64,000 nucleotides of DNA from Pseudomonas putida W15Oct28 (GTDB lineage: Bacteria > Pseudomonadota > Gammaproteobacteria > Pseudomonadales > Pseudomonadaceae). The position numbers were made by a program, and so were the translations under genes. Where the stretch lies: positions 1 through 64,000 of the forward strand of contig NZ_JENB01000013.1 of NCBI RefSeq assembly GCF_000708715.2, in the 5' to 3' direction. How positions within the stretch are numbered: the first letter of the stretch is position 1; each line of letters opens with the position of its first letter. This document shows, one piece after another, positions 52,150 to 60,705 of this stretch. Under the pieces are notes generated by a model that saw only the letters and a list, made by a program, of their open reading frames with translations, made no database searches and was not told the DNA's origin.

Positions 52150-53048
52150 GCGCGGTTCTCCTGGATGGCGCGAACCACGGTGTCGAGGTTGCGCTTCATT
52201 TCCACTTCGTACTTTTCCTTGGTGTATTCGCCATAGGAGATGTGCGTCAGCGGGTACAGACGCACGCCAGATTCGCGCTGGATGGTCTCGACGTAGGCCG
52301 ACGGGAAGTCCATTTCCGAGAAGATCACCCGCACGTCCAGGGCCTTGAGCTGGTCGATGGTCTTTTTCAGCTGGGCCGGGCTGGGCTCGATGCCATGGGC
52401 AGGCTCGACCACGGCGGTCACCTCCAGGCCGAAGTCGCGTACCAGGTAGTCGTAGGCGGCATGGATGGTGGCAACCCGGAAGGTGGCGCTAGGCGCCTCG
52501 GTGACCTTGGCCAGGGCTTCGGCGCGCAGGGCACGCAGGCGTTTGGCATAGGCGCGGGCGTTTTGCGTGTAGAGCTTGGCGTTGTCCGGGTCGAGCTTGC
52601 CCAGTTCGCGGGCGATGTTGTTGACCTGGGCAATGGTGGTGCTGATCGACAGGAAGGTGTGCGGGTTGACCACCTTGCCCGCGCCGCGGGCGGCAATGCC
52701 GGTGGCGGCCAGCAACGGAACGTTCTGGTTGGCTTCGATGGTGTTGATGCCCGGCTTTTCGCTGGCCGCGATCATGCGGTCGGCGAAGTCGTCGTGGCCT
52801 ACGCCGTTCAGCACCACCACATCCAGGGTGCCGATGCGCTTGATGTCCTCGGCCCGTGGCTCATAAGCGTGGGGGTTGAAGCCCGCTGGAATCAGCGGTA
52901 CCACTTCGGCCTTGTCGCCGACGATGTTGGTCACGTAGCTGTAGTAAGGGTGCAGGGTGATGCCGATGCGCAGCGGCTTGCCGTTATCGGCCAGGGCCAT
53001 TGTCGGCAGGGCAATGGCCAGGAGCAGGGCGAGGGCGGAGCGGAACAT
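52146..53048 (-). CDS. fpvC: Periplasmic metal-binding protein FpvC
   Basis: A 300-residue ZnuA/MntC-type protein with signal peptide SALALLLAIALPTMALA. Candidate metal ligands are in PAGFNPHAYEPRAED, VVNPHTFLSIS, EPAHGIEPSP and FSEMDFPSAY. P. aeruginosa FpvC binds ferrous iron released from pyoverdine in the periplasm. The paired binding proteins (FpvC, FpvF) with one transporter are the hallmark of this operon. Confidence 0.9.
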   Translation of the reverse strand: MFRSALALLLAIALPTMALADNGKPLRIGITLHPYYSYVTNIVGDKAEVVPLIPAGFNPHAYEPRAEDIKRIGTLDVVVLNGVGHDDFADRMIAASEKPGINTIEANQNVPLLAATGIAARGAGKVVNPHTFLSISTTIAQVNNIARELGKLDPDNAKLYTQNARAYAKRLRALRAEALAKVTEAPSATFRVATIHAAYDYLVRDFGLEVTAVVEPAHGIEPSPAQLKKTIDQLKALDVRVIFSEMDFPSAYVETIQRESGVRLYPLTHISYGEYTKEKYEVEMKRNLDTVVRAIQENRA

Positions 53049-53064
53049 GGGGAAGTCCTTGGGT

Positions 53065-53634
53065 TCAGTGACGGTGTTCGCGGGTAACCCCGGCGTCGTA
53101 GTGGCTGACTACCTGCTGCCAGCCCGCGGCGATCAGGGCCGCCTGGCCGAGGTCGTCCGGCGTCATGGCGGCACTGTCGCGGCGCAGCCAGACATCGGCC
53201 TGGCCAGTGCTGTCGGCCGGCAGGATCAGCAGCAGGCTGCCGGCGATTTCAGGGGCCTGGCTGCGGCCCAGGTAGGCGCCGGGCTCCAGCCACGACCATT
53301 GGTGGCCGCCACGGCTCTGGCTGCCGGCATCGACCACGAAGGGCGGCAGGCCTTCATCGGCCAGGGCCTGCACGCCAGGCACGGCAGCGTTTTCTTCACG
53401 CAACAGCAGGATTTCGTCGAAGGCCACCCGCAGGTCGGTGTAAAGGCCTTGCTCGGCGGCGGTGAGGTCGCGACGGGCGTCGATCTGGTGGCTGGCGATG
53501 GTCTGTTCGTCTTCGCGCTCGCCACGCAGCAGCACCACGCTGGCGGCGAGCACCACGATCAGCAGGCTGATCAAAAGCACGTACAGGGTTTCGTGCCCGG
53601 CGCCGGCCGGGCGAATCACTTGGGCGCGGCTCAT
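53065..53634 (-). CDS. fpvK: FpvK-like inner-membrane protein (DUF6162)
   Basis: A 189-residue protein with one N-terminal helix (ETLYVLLISLLIVVLAASVV) and a periplasmic domain. It takes the FpvK position in fpvGHJK, which supports FpvG-dependent ferri-pyoverdine reduction. The symbol rests on order and topology. Four-base overlap with fpvJ. Confidence 0.8.
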   Translation of the reverse strand: MSRAQVIRPAGAGHETLYVLLISLLIVVLAASVVLLRGEREDEQTIASHQIDARRDLTAAEQGLYTDLRVAFDEILLLREENAAVPGVQALADEGLPPFVVDAGSQSRGGHQWSWLEPGAYLGRSQAPEIAGSLLLILPADSTGQADVWLRRDSAAMTPDDLGQAALIAAGWQQVVSHYDAGVTREHRH

Positions 53635-53951
53635 GGCTGGGCGATATCGGCGTAGTCGACTTCAACCACGTGCCCGGGGCCTGCATCGAACAGCACGTAG
53701 AACTCGCCGTCCGGGCGCTTGAAGGTGAGCGTCGAGTCATCGCCAAGCTTGCCGCCAACCAGCACCTGTTCGTCATAGCCGATCACATCCAGGGTTACCC
53801 CCGGGGCACCGCTGCCGTCCGAGAAACCGCCGGTGCACGTGACCTGGCCGCCGGCCGTTTCTTCGCATTCGCACATCGGGTTGTGCGCCAGCGCAGGGCC
53901 GGCGGCCAGCACCAGCAAGGGCAGGGCGAGGGTTCGCATCAGCTGTTTCAT
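53631..53951 (-). CDS. fpvJ: FpvJ-like periplasmic protein
   Basis: A 106-residue exported protein. The signal peptide is MRTLALPLLVLAAGPALA, then HNPMCECEETAGGQVTCTGG with three cysteines, and a beta-rich end. It fits FpvJ by position and size. Start ATG 53951 overlaps fpvH by four bases. Confidence 0.8.
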   Translation of the reverse strand: MKQLMRTLALPLLVLAAGPALAHNPMCECEETAGGQVTCTGGFSDGSGAPGVTLDVIGYDEQVLVGGKLGDDSTLTFKRPDGEFYVLFDAGPGHVVEVDYADIAQP

Positions 53952-54487
53952 TTCTTGCCTCCTTGTTTTTCGAGCCAGGCCACAGTGGCTGGCGATGCTT
54001 TGGCCAGGGGGACCGACCCCTGGTGCATGCTGCCGTCCCAGCCTTCCAGGGTGATCCAGATCTGTGCGTCGGGTTTGGTGCGGGGCGGGATGGGCAGCGA
54101 GGTGCCCATGTTGTAGGGCGCGCCGAAGAAAATGGTGCCGGCGGCGCGCAGGCTGCGTGGCTTGCCGATGCGCAGGTAGGCTGCCTTGACGTCCTTGATG
54201 CAGGCCTTGCACAGCGATGCATTGAACGACTTGAAATAGCCGGCCGGGCCGTCGGCGCGTGGCGCCTCGTCACGCATTTCGGCCAGGTCGAGGCTGTAAG
54301 GACCGACCTGGATGTTGCTGATCACATTGGCGCCAAGGCCGGCCTCGCCGCGAAAAAACTTGGCGTCGGCGAAGTATTTGGGCATGAAGCCCAGTGGAAT
54401 CAGGATCAGCAGAATGTTCAGGTGAAAACGCCACTTCAGCCATAGCTGCTTCAGCGGGCTGGCGGGCAGGGCTTGGGCCTGGCTCAT
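53948..54487 (-). CDS. fpvH: FpvH-like membrane protein
   Basis: A 179-residue protein with one helix near the N-terminus (FHLNILLILIPLGFMPKYF) and a periplasmic part with a CxxC-type motif (NASLCKACIKDV). In P. aeruginosa FpvH assists the FpvG reductase. Four-base overlap with fpvG. The CKAC motif could be redox-active, which is inference. Confidence 0.82.
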   Translation of the reverse strand: MSQAQALPASPLKQLWLKWRFHLNILLILIPLGFMPKYFADAKFFRGEAGLGANVISNIQVGPYSLDLAEMRDEAPRADGPAGYFKSFNASLCKACIKDVKAAYLRIGKPRSLRAAGTIFFGAPYNMGTSLPIPPRTKPDAQIWITLEGWDGSMHQGSVPLAKASPATVAWLEKQGGKK

Positions 54488-55677
54488 GGGTTCATCTCCA
54501 CGGTAGTTTCACGACGTGCCGCACGCGGTGCCCGCTCGCTGCGCTTGAGGGCGGCGGCGGTGGCCTGGGCGGTGCGTTTGGTCCAGATCAGCAGGCCACT
54601 GAATACCAGCAGGGTGAGGATCAGGCCGAAGAAGAACCACACCAGCTTGATCGGCAAGCCGCCGAAGTCGCCGGTGTGCAGCGGGCGCATGGACTCGGTG
54701 ACGAAATCCAGCGCTGAGCGGTCGCTAAGCAGGAACTGGCTGTCTACGTTACCCGTGTAAGGGTTGATAGCAGCGCTCTGGGACATCAGCGGATACCAAC
54801 TGCGCCCGCTCATGGAAACTTGACTGTAAGCGGTAGCTGGCAACGAAATGAAGTTGATTTCCAGGCCTGGAATCGTCAGGCCGGCAATGCGAGCGGCTTC
54901 ATCCAGGTCGATGCGCGGGGCGGGGCTGCCATCCGGCGTTTGCGGCACATCCTCTCGGGCGATCACCGGAGTGAGGGGCCGGCTGGAAATGGTGATGTGG
55001 TTGTCGACCAGTATCGCCTGGATCAGGAACCAAATGCCGGTGATGGAAATGACCGCAATGAACCAGATCGACCACACCCCAGCGAGGCGGTGCAGGTCGC
55101 CCCAGAAAATCCGCGAGCCATGCCCGGTGCGCACCGGTTTGAAAAAGCCCCTCCAGAACTTCTTGTACACCACCAGGCCTGTGACCAGCGAAGCCAGCAT
55201 CGGCAGGCCAAGCAACGACACCAGGTACCAGCCCCAACTGAAACCGTTGGTGAACGGCACCAGCCACCAGCCGTGCAGGGCGCGGGTGAACGCTTCGAAG
55301 TTGAAGTCCGGGGTCTTGCCCTGGATAGCCCCTGTGTAGGGGTTTACGTACAGGGTCGGGCTGGAGCCGTCTGGCAGGGTGACACCGGCTTGTACCGCGA
55401 AGTGCGAGCCATCTGGCTGGCTCAGGCGCTCTACCACCATGTCCGGCTCGGCCTTGTTCAAGGCTTCCAGCACTTGCTGGAAACTCAGGCGTTCGACGTC
55501 GGCATCGGGCTTGTTGGCGCGCACGGCCGGGTCGGCGAGCCAGACGATTTCCTGGCTGACCACGGCGAGCATGCCGGTGAAGCAAACGATCAGGACAAAG
55601 AACCAGATCGGCAAGGCGAGCCAGCTATGGACCAGGAACCACAGCCTGGATTTGGATTTTTTCGGTGATTTGGCCAT
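54484..55677 (-). CDS. fpvG: FpvG, PepSY-type ferri-pyoverdine reductase
   Basis: A 397-residue inner-membrane protein with four main helices (LALPIWFFVLIVCFTGML, GWYLVSLLGLPMLASLVTGL, GVWSIWFIAVISITGIWFLI, LVWFFFGLILTLLVFSGLLI) and periplasmic PepSY loops (LYVNPYTGAIQGK, NPYTGNVDSQF). FpvG reduces ferri-pyoverdine in the periplasm, releasing iron to FpvC/F. ATG 55677 (MAKSPKKSKSRL) is preferred to the longer open frame. A Fur-box-like element lies about 70 bases upstream. Confidence 0.9.
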   Translation of the reverse strand: MAKSPKKSKSRLWFLVHSWLALPIWFFVLIVCFTGMLAVVSQEIVWLADPAVRANKPDADVERLSFQQVLEALNKAEPDMVVERLSQPDGSHFAVQAGVTLPDGSSPTLYVNPYTGAIQGKTPDFNFEAFTRALHGWWLVPFTNGFSWGWYLVSLLGLPMLASLVTGLVVYKKFWRGFFKPVRTGHGSRIFWGDLHRLAGVWSIWFIAVISITGIWFLIQAILVDNHITISSRPLTPVIAREDVPQTPDGSPAPRIDLDEAARIAGLTIPGLEINFISLPATAYSQVSMSGRSWYPLMSQSAAINPYTGNVDSQFLLSDRSALDFVTESMRPLHTGDFGGLPIKLVWFFFGLILTLLVFSGLLIWTKRTAQATAAALKRSERAPRAARRETTVEMNP

Positions 55678-55743
55678 CAGACGGTCTTCTGCATTGGGTG
55701 GTCGAGCGTATGCCCAACCAAAGAGGGCTGTACTGATAAGGAC

Positions 55744-55760
55744 GAATGAGAATTGAAATC
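55744..55760 (-). promoter_or_regulatory. Fur-box-like sequence upstream of fpvG
   Basis: GAATGAGAATTGAAATC (plus strand) matches about 12 of 17 positions of the core of the GATAATGATAATCATTATC consensus. It is AT-rich and well placed for iron control of the fpv operon. Confidence 0.4.
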
Positions 55761-55796
55761 CTGCCGATTTAAATGCAAGCAAATGTTTCTAAGCGC

Positions 55797-55832
55797 AAGG
55801 CCGGCCTGCGCGCGAGGCGTCAGGCCGGCCTT
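55797..55832 (-). terminator. Inverted repeat after pvdA
   Basis: A perfect 12-bp stem, AAGGCCGGCCTG and CAGGCCGGCCTT, with a 12-base loop, lies 24 bases past the pvdA stop. No T run follows, so termination strength is uncertain. Confidence 0.55.
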
Positions 55833-55855
55833 GAAGGGGCGTGTCGCAAAAGGGG

Positions 55856-57190
55856 TCAGGCGCGGGTCAGGGCCACAGCCGGTTGCGGTTTGCCGTGCAA
55901 CTGCGCCAGGTCCTGGTACAGCGCACGGCCAATTTCCGCAGCGCGGGCCGGCAGCACCGAGAGCAGTGTGTCGCTCAGGCCGTGGCTGTTCTCGCAGAAG
56001 CCCTGCAGGTACACCGAGGCCTGCAGGTCGGGGCTGGCCAGTACGCGGTAGTTGCGGTCGACGTTGAAGTCTTCCAGGTAACCGGCCAGTGGCGCCAGCA
56101 GGTCACGGTGCGAGCGGCGCTCGTAGCCGGTGGCGAGGATCACGGCGTCGTAGCGGTGGGTTTGTTGCTGGCCGGTGGCGAGGTCGCGAAGGGTCAGTTC
56201 CAGGCCTTCGCGGGTGGCCACCACGGCTTCCACCTGGCGGCGGCACAGCACGTTGTGACGGTGCTGGTGGGCGACCTTCTGACGGTAGAGGATGCCGTAG
56301 ATGCGTTCGATCAGGTTGAGGTCCACCACCGAGTAGTTGGTGTTGTGGTATTCGCCCAGCAGTTTGCTGCGCTGGTCGGCCGGTTCGTTGTAGACCAGGT
56401 CGGTGTAGTCCGGCGAGAAGATCTCGTTGACGAACGGGCTGTCGTCGGCGGGTTTGAGGGCTGAGCCACGCAGGATCATGTCGACCTTGACCGACGGGTA
56501 GCTGTCGTTGAGGTCGATGAATGCCTCGGCGGCGCTCTGGCCCGAACCGATCACTGCGATGCGCATCGGTTTGCCGGCGGTGCACGGCAGCGTGTTCAGG
56601 CTGCTCAGGTACTGGGAGTGATGGAATACCCGCGGGTCGTCCTTGAAGGCACCGAACTTTTCCGGAATTTTCGGTGTGCCGCCGCTGCCGACCACCACCG
56701 AGCGGGTGCGGCGGCTGTATTCCCGGCCCTGGGCGTCGCGCGAGACCAGGCGCAGGTGCTCGACCCGGCCCGCCTGCACTTCCGGCTCGATGCGCAGCAC
56801 TTCCTGGCCATACACCGCCTGGGTGGCGAAATGTTCGGCGGCCCAGCGCAGGTAGTCGTTGTACTCCAGGCGGCAGGGGTAGAAGGTGCCGAGGTTGATG
56901 AAGTCGGCCAGGCGCTGCTTCTGGTGCAGGTAGTTGACGAAGCTGTAGGGGCTGGTGGGGTTGCGCAACGACACCAGGTCCTTGAGGAACGAGATTTGCA
57001 GCTCGCTCTGGGTGGCCAGGGTTTCGCCGTGCCAGCGGTAGTCCTGCTGCTTGTCGATGAACAGCGCGTCGAGGGCGTGGCCCTGAGATTCGGCGAGTTC
57101 TTCCAGGGCAATGGCCAAGGCCAGGTTGGAAGGGCCGAAGCCCACGCCGATCAGATCTTTGATGGTTTCCTGCTGTAAGGCCTGGCTCAT
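55856..57190 (-). CDS. pvdA: L-ornithine N5-monooxygenase PvdA
   Basis: A 444-residue flavin-dependent N-hydroxylase making N5-hydroxyornithine for pyoverdine. FAD motif IGVGFGPSNLALAIALEEL (residues 14-32), substrate region WHGETLATQSELQISFLKDL, NADPH motif IAVIGSGQSAAEAF, and late VILATGYERR. ATG 57190 (MSQALQQETIKD) is chosen over the longer open frame. A perfect PvdS box lies 75 bases upstream. It precedes the fpv operon in the same direction. Confidence 0.95.
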   Translation of the reverse strand: MSQALQQETIKDLIGVGFGPSNLALAIALEELAESQGHALDALFIDKQQDYRWHGETLATQSELQISFLKDLVSLRNPTSPYSFVNYLHQKQRLADFINLGTFYPCRLEYNDYLRWAAEHFATQAVYGQEVLRIEPEVQAGRVEHLRLVSRDAQGREYSRRTRSVVVGSGGTPKIPEKFGAFKDDPRVFHHSQYLSSLNTLPCTAGKPMRIAVIGSGQSAAEAFIDLNDSYPSVKVDMILRGSALKPADDSPFVNEIFSPDYTDLVYNEPADQRSKLLGEYHNTNYSVVDLNLIERIYGILYRQKVAHQHRHNVLCRRQVEAVVATREGLELTLRDLATGQQQTHRYDAVILATGYERRSHRDLLAPLAGYLEDFNVDRNYRVLASPDLQASVYLQGFCENSHGLSDTLLSVLPARAAEIGRALYQDLAQLHGKPQPAVALTRA

Positions 57191-57264
57191 GGTTGCGATT
57201 CCCTGAATGGTCGAATGTGGACGCCCGCCGGGGCTCCGGCTCCTGCGCAAGTACATGAGTTGGA

Positions 57265-57288
57265 ACGAGCCAGTCGGGGGGGAATTTA
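57265..57288 (-). promoter_or_regulatory. PvdS iron-starvation box upstream of pvdA
   Basis: On the minus strand TAAAT (57288-57284), 16 bases, CGT (57267-57265): an exact match to the IS-box consensus, with the spacer containing a C6 run. Confidence 0.75.
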
Positions 57289-57362
57289 AGTGGGCTAAAG
57301 AACTGCGAGGGGGGGCCGATAGGGTGGTTACGGCAAGGACCTATCTTTCGGCAGGGAATGAC

Positions 57363-57809
57363 ATGAGCGGAATCACGGCAAGCAACCTGATGATCAATGG
57401 CGTTTCAGCGCAGACGCTGAGCGCGAACGCAACGACTGAACGCGAACAGGCAAAACAGGCAGGCGAGGCACTGGGCCCCTTGAGCATCAGTAGCGACAGC
57501 ATGAAAGTTTCTGCGGGTAGCCAGGCGCAACCTACGGACAGCGAAGACAGTGGTGAGTCTGAGGCCGTAAAAGAGCTGCGTCAGCTGATCAAGGACCTGC
57601 AGAAGCAGCTTGTCGAGGAGCAGAAACAGCTGGCCGCGTTGCAGAACAGCAAGATGGATGAAGCTGCCAAGACGGCGGCGGTGGGCGCCAAGCAGGCAAG
57701 CATTGCCACCATCAACGGGCAGATCATGGCTGCCACGGCGCAGCTGCTGGAGCTGTTGCAGCAAGAGGGTGGCAGCAGTTCGGGCGGGATGGTCAGCGCT
57801 ACGGCCTGA
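57363..57809 (+). CDS. FlxA-like coiled-coil protein
   Basis: A 148-residue soluble protein with a coiled coil (VKELRQLIKDLQKQLVEEQK, then QLAALQNSKM) and Ser/Thr/Gly-rich ends, matching my memory of FlxA-like family proteins. Function unknown. The ATG at 57363 follows AGGGA at 57352-57356. It is divergent from pvdA and lies just upstream of an IS110 element. Confidence 0.75.
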   Translation: MSGITASNLMINGVSAQTLSANATTEREQAKQAGEALGPLSISSDSMKVSAGSQAQPTDSEDSGESEAVKELRQLIKDLQKQLVEEQKQLAALQNSKMDEAAKTAAVGAKQASIATINGQIMAATAQLLELLQQEGGSSSGGMVSATA

Positions 57810-57845
57810 TTGTCTTACGCAATCCTCCAGACCGCGCAGTACCTG

Positions 57846-58929
57846 TAGATACCGTCTTGACCCTCACCCCGCAAGAGGGATTTTGGGGTCAAACGGTATC
57901 CCCGACTTCACCACCCCGTAAACCAGGTGCAGCAGCTTGCGCATCGCCGCGCAGACGATCTGTTTGTAGGCTTTGTGCCGGCTGCTCAACCGCTCTGCCA
58001 GTTCCTTCACGACAGGGTTGTGCCTGATTGAGACAGTGCCTGACATCCACAAGCCCGCACGCAGCCTTGAGGCGCCTGTACGCGAGATTGTGCTCTGACC
58101 TATGAACTCTCCCGATTGCTGCACTACCGGGTTTAGGCCTGAGAACGCGACAATTGCAGAAGGGCTTTGGTATTTCAGCGGATCGCCCAGTTCGGCGAGC
58201 AGCAACGTAGCAGTGGTTTCACCCAAACCATCAATCGAGGTAATCAGGTCACGTCGTTTGCGTAGGTCTGGATCATCATCGATCGTCTGGTCGATGGCCT
58301 TCCTGGTCTTTTCCAGCTCTTCGGTAATGTGCCCGATTACGTCTTGAATCGACTGCTGTACCGCATCTTGTGCGACATCCAAACGATTCTTCTCCATCTG
58401 GCGCATTTCTTTGAGGTCGTCCAGTCGCCGCACTAGAGCACGCAAGCGGCGCTGTGCAGGGGGCTCAGGCTCCCACTGGCGAAGCGAGACAGCCTTTTGT
58501 TGGCCATAGGCAGCAATGACTTTGGCGTCAGCCTTGTCGGTTTTGACTCGTCGAAGCTCCACGTCAGCGAATTTTGCGATTACCGCGGGGTTCAGAATGC
58601 ACACCCGATAACCTTGGTTGTGACAATGCTCGGCCAGCGCTTCGTGGTAGGTGCCTGTAGCCTCCATAACGATCCAGGCGTCTGGTTCGGCATGGCGCTC
58701 AAGCCAGTCGCTGAACTGCTTGAACCCTCCAGGATCATTGAACAGCTTGGCTTTGGTGCGCATCTTGCCGTTGGGCTGCGGGGTGGCAATGTCGAAAGAT
58801 TTTTTGGCGACATCAACGCCAACAAAAACGGACATGATCTTCTCCTTCAAACAACGAAAGTCGATCACCCTACACTCAGTTCAACCTTGTTAATGCGTGC
58901 TCACGCCGGGGGCGGGCACTAGATACCGT
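57846..58929. mobile_element. IS110-family insertion sequence
   Basis: One transposase gene on the minus strand is flanked by a 10-bp direct repeat, TAGATACCGT, at 57846-57855 and 58920-58929. Counting one copy, the element is about 1074 bp. IS110 elements lack terminal inverted repeats and use a DEDD transposase with a guide (bridge) RNA encoded in a non-coding end. The ends given here are inferred from the repeats only. Confidence 0.7.
57864..58835 (-). CDS. IS110 family DEDD transposase
   Basis: A 323-residue recombinase. The RuvC-like DEDD domain includes FVGVDVAKKSFDIA (first Asp), WIVMEATGTYHEALAEH (Glu) and KTDKADAKVIAAYGQQKA (Asp). The C-terminal transposase_20 domain has SIDGLGETTATLLLAELG, FSGLNPVVQQSG and the serine-containing region near SRTGASRLRAGLW. 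It appears intact. ATG 58835 follows GAAGGAGAAG. The open frame extends a further 11 codons. Confidence 0.93.
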   Translation of the reverse strand: MSVFVGVDVAKKSFDIATPQPNGKMRTKAKLFNDPGGFKQFSDWLERHAEPDAWIVMEATGTYHEALAEHCHNQGYRVCILNPAVIAKFADVELRRVKTDKADAKVIAAYGQQKAVSLRQWEPEPPAQRRLRALVRRLDDLKEMRQMEKNRLDVAQDAVQQSIQDVIGHITEELEKTRKAIDQTIDDDPDLRKRRDLITSIDGLGETTATLLLAELGDPLKYQSPSAIVAFSGLNPVVQQSGEFIGQSTISRTGASRLRAGLWMSGTVSIRHNPVVKELAERLSSRHKAYKQIVCAAMRKLLHLVYGVVKSGIPFDPKIPLAG

Positions 58930-59070
58930 TCGAACTAGTCGAGTGGGGTTGGAAGGCCAGAGCGTTATCTACAGTGCGGGCTCGATGCCCTCGGAGCGGC
59001 TCCGCTTCAAGACCTTCCCTCGATGATCAGTCGAGAACTTTGGCCTTTTGGGAGGCCAAAGTCGAGATAC

Positions 59071-59202
59071 AAGGAGCGGCCTTGCCGGGGCGCCGGACCG
59101 GTCGGATGGGCCGCAAAGCGGCCCCGGCAATCTATGCGACGAAGCTGAAATCCTGGGGCCGCCTTGCGGCCCTTCGCGACACAAGGCCGCTCCTACAGGG
59201 GA
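59071..59202. repeat. REP pair, GGAGCGGCCTTG class
   Basis: AAGGAGCGGCCTTGCCGGGG and GCGACACAAGGCCGCTCCTA, with GGGCCGCAAAGCGGCCC inside. The left arm diverges from the class consensus after CCTTG. It lies between the IS110 element and pbpG. Confidence 0.75.
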
Positions 59203-59220
59203 CCGCGTAGCGCCAGTGCC

Positions 59221-60144
59221 TTACTCGGCTACCAGCCGCCCCTTGCTCCGGTCGGTCTTGTACTGCATGGCCACTGCCGGTGCAGGCTTGGCGGCACCGG
59301 TCTCCAGCCACTGGCGCATGCGGCTGGCATCGGCGAAGTGGGTGTACTTGCCGAAGGCATCGAGAATGACCATGGCCACCGGGCGGTTGTCCATGCGGGT
59401 CAGCAGCACCAGGCAGTGACCGGCTTCGTTGGTGAAGCCGGTCTTGGTCAGCTTGATGTCCCAGTTGCTCTTGTTCACCAGGTGGTCGGTGTTACGAAAG
59501 CCCAGCGTGTAGTTGGGCTTGCGGAAGGCCACGGTCTTCTCGCGGGTGGTCGACAGCTCGCTCAGCATCGGGTACTTGCGCGAAGCCATCAGCAATTTGG
59601 CCAGGTCGCGGGCGGTGGACACGTTCTGCGTCGACAGGCCGGTCGGTTCAACGTAGCGGGTATGTGCCATACCCAGGCTACGGGCCTTGGCATTCATCGC
59701 CTTGATGAACGCCGGGTAGCCCCCGGGGTAGGCGTTGGCCAGGCTGTTGGCGGCACGGTTTTCCGACGACATCAGGGTAATCAGCAGGGTCTCGCGGCGG
59801 TCGAGCTGGCTGCCCAGGCGCACGCGCGAATACACGCCTTTCATTTCCGGGTTGTTGGCAATGGTCATGGTGAGCATGTCATCCATGGGCAGCTTGGCAT
59901 CCAGTACCACCATCGCTGTCATCAGCTTGGTTACCGAGGCGATCGGCACCACACGGTCGGCGTGGCTCGAATACAACTCCTGGTTGGTATTCAGGTCGAT
60001 CAGCAGCGCGCTGCCTGAAGCCAGATGCAGCTTGGACGGGTCACGTTGGACTTGAGCCGGGGGTTGTGCAGCAGCAGTCGACGGAAGGGTCGCGGTACCT
60101 GTGAGCAACAGCAGCAGGCTGAGGATGGACAGGGATGTTTTCAC
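59221..60144 (-). CDS. pbpG: D-alanyl-D-alanine endopeptidase PbpG
   Basis: A 307-residue periplasmic peptidase_S11 (PBP7-type) cutting peptide cross-links in murein. Signal peptide [20 protein letters not shown]. Active-site SxxK in [13 protein letters not shown] (Ser70/Lys73), SxN in [15 protein letters not shown] in [13 protein letters not shown]. The GTG at 60144 opens the signal peptide directly. An in-frame GTG at 60156 is an alternative. No strong ribosome site. Confidence 0.9.
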   Translation of the reverse strand: MKTSLSILSLLLLLTGTATLPSTAAAQPPAQVQRDPSKLHLASGSALLIDLNTNQELYSSHADRVVPIASVTKLMTAMVVLDAKLPMDDMLTMTIANNPEMKGVYSRVRLGSQLDRRETLLITLMSSENRAANSLANAYPGGYPAFIKAMNAKARSLGMAHTRYVEPTGLSTQNVSTARDLAKLLMASRKYPMLSELSTTREKTVAFRKPNYTLGFRNTDHLVNKSNWDIKLTKTGFTNEAGHCLVLLTRMDNRPVAMVILDAFGKYTHFADASRMRQWLETGAAKPAPAVAMQYKTDRSKGRLVAE

Positions 60145-60300
60145 GTTGAGGCTCACTAAAAGTTGGTATGTCGTTGGCTGTGCAAGGGTTTTCCCCCAAA
60201 ACCGCTGCATTCTGGAGTATGGCTGAATTGCTGTCGAATGCCTTATGACTAAAGGGCGCAAGGTGAACGAAATTTAATCCTGCGCTTGGTGAAAGGCGCA

Positions 60301-60489
60301 TCAGGAAGCGATCAGGTACGCCGCTACGCCCTTGGCCAAGCGCCAAGGCTTCCAGATTGAAAGATGATCGAACAATCGGCTGTAGTTGCCCGCCAGCCCT
60401 GCAACCGCGAGGTAGACAAACCACTTTCGCAGCACTCGGGAGAACTTTCTTTTAATGAATCTTTTAATGAATCGCAACAATCGGCACAC
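60301..60489 (-). CDS. Possible small basic membrane protein
   Basis: A 62-residue ORF with GTG start, basic N-terminus (RFIKRFIKRKFSRVLRKW), then a hydrophobic part (FVYLAVAGLAG) and WRLAKGVAAYLIAS. The basic stretch includes a 12-nt tandem duplication (CTTTTAATGAAT at 60447-60470 on the plus strand). No clear ribosome site. I recall no homologue with certainty. Confidence 0.35.
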   Translation of the reverse strand: MCRLLRFIKRFIKRKFSRVLRKWFVYLAVAGLAGNYSRLFDHLSIWKPWRLAKGVAAYLIAS

Positions 60490-60528
60490 CCATGAAAAAT
60501 GGCCCTGTCGCTAAAAACGAAAAAGCCC

Positions 60529-60553
60529 AACAGCGTGTTGGGCTTCAGCGTCA
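60529..60553 (-). terminator. Rho-independent terminator, minus strand
   Basis: On the minus strand AGCCCAACA-CGC-TGTTGGGCT is followed by TTTTTCGTTTTT. It ends the transcript of the 78-residue gene starting at 60942. Confidence 0.75.
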
Positions 60554-60705
60554 CTCCTTAACACCAGCAGGAATGACAGGATCGGGCAAATTTACGGCAC
60601 GGCGACAGGATACGGCAAGCCCTTTTGGGCGCCTCTTTCATGCACCTTCAGCGGGCGAGCTGGTGCTCTGTTGGCGCTAGCCTTCAGGAAGCGTGATACC
60701 GCACA

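Larger units (their letters stand above)
60145..60705. other. 561-base region between pbpG and the 78-aa CDS
   Basis: It contains the pbpG leader, a doubtful small ORF at 60301-60489, and a minus-strand terminator at 60531-60551. The stretch 60560-60700 shows no feature I can name. Confidence 0.5.
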
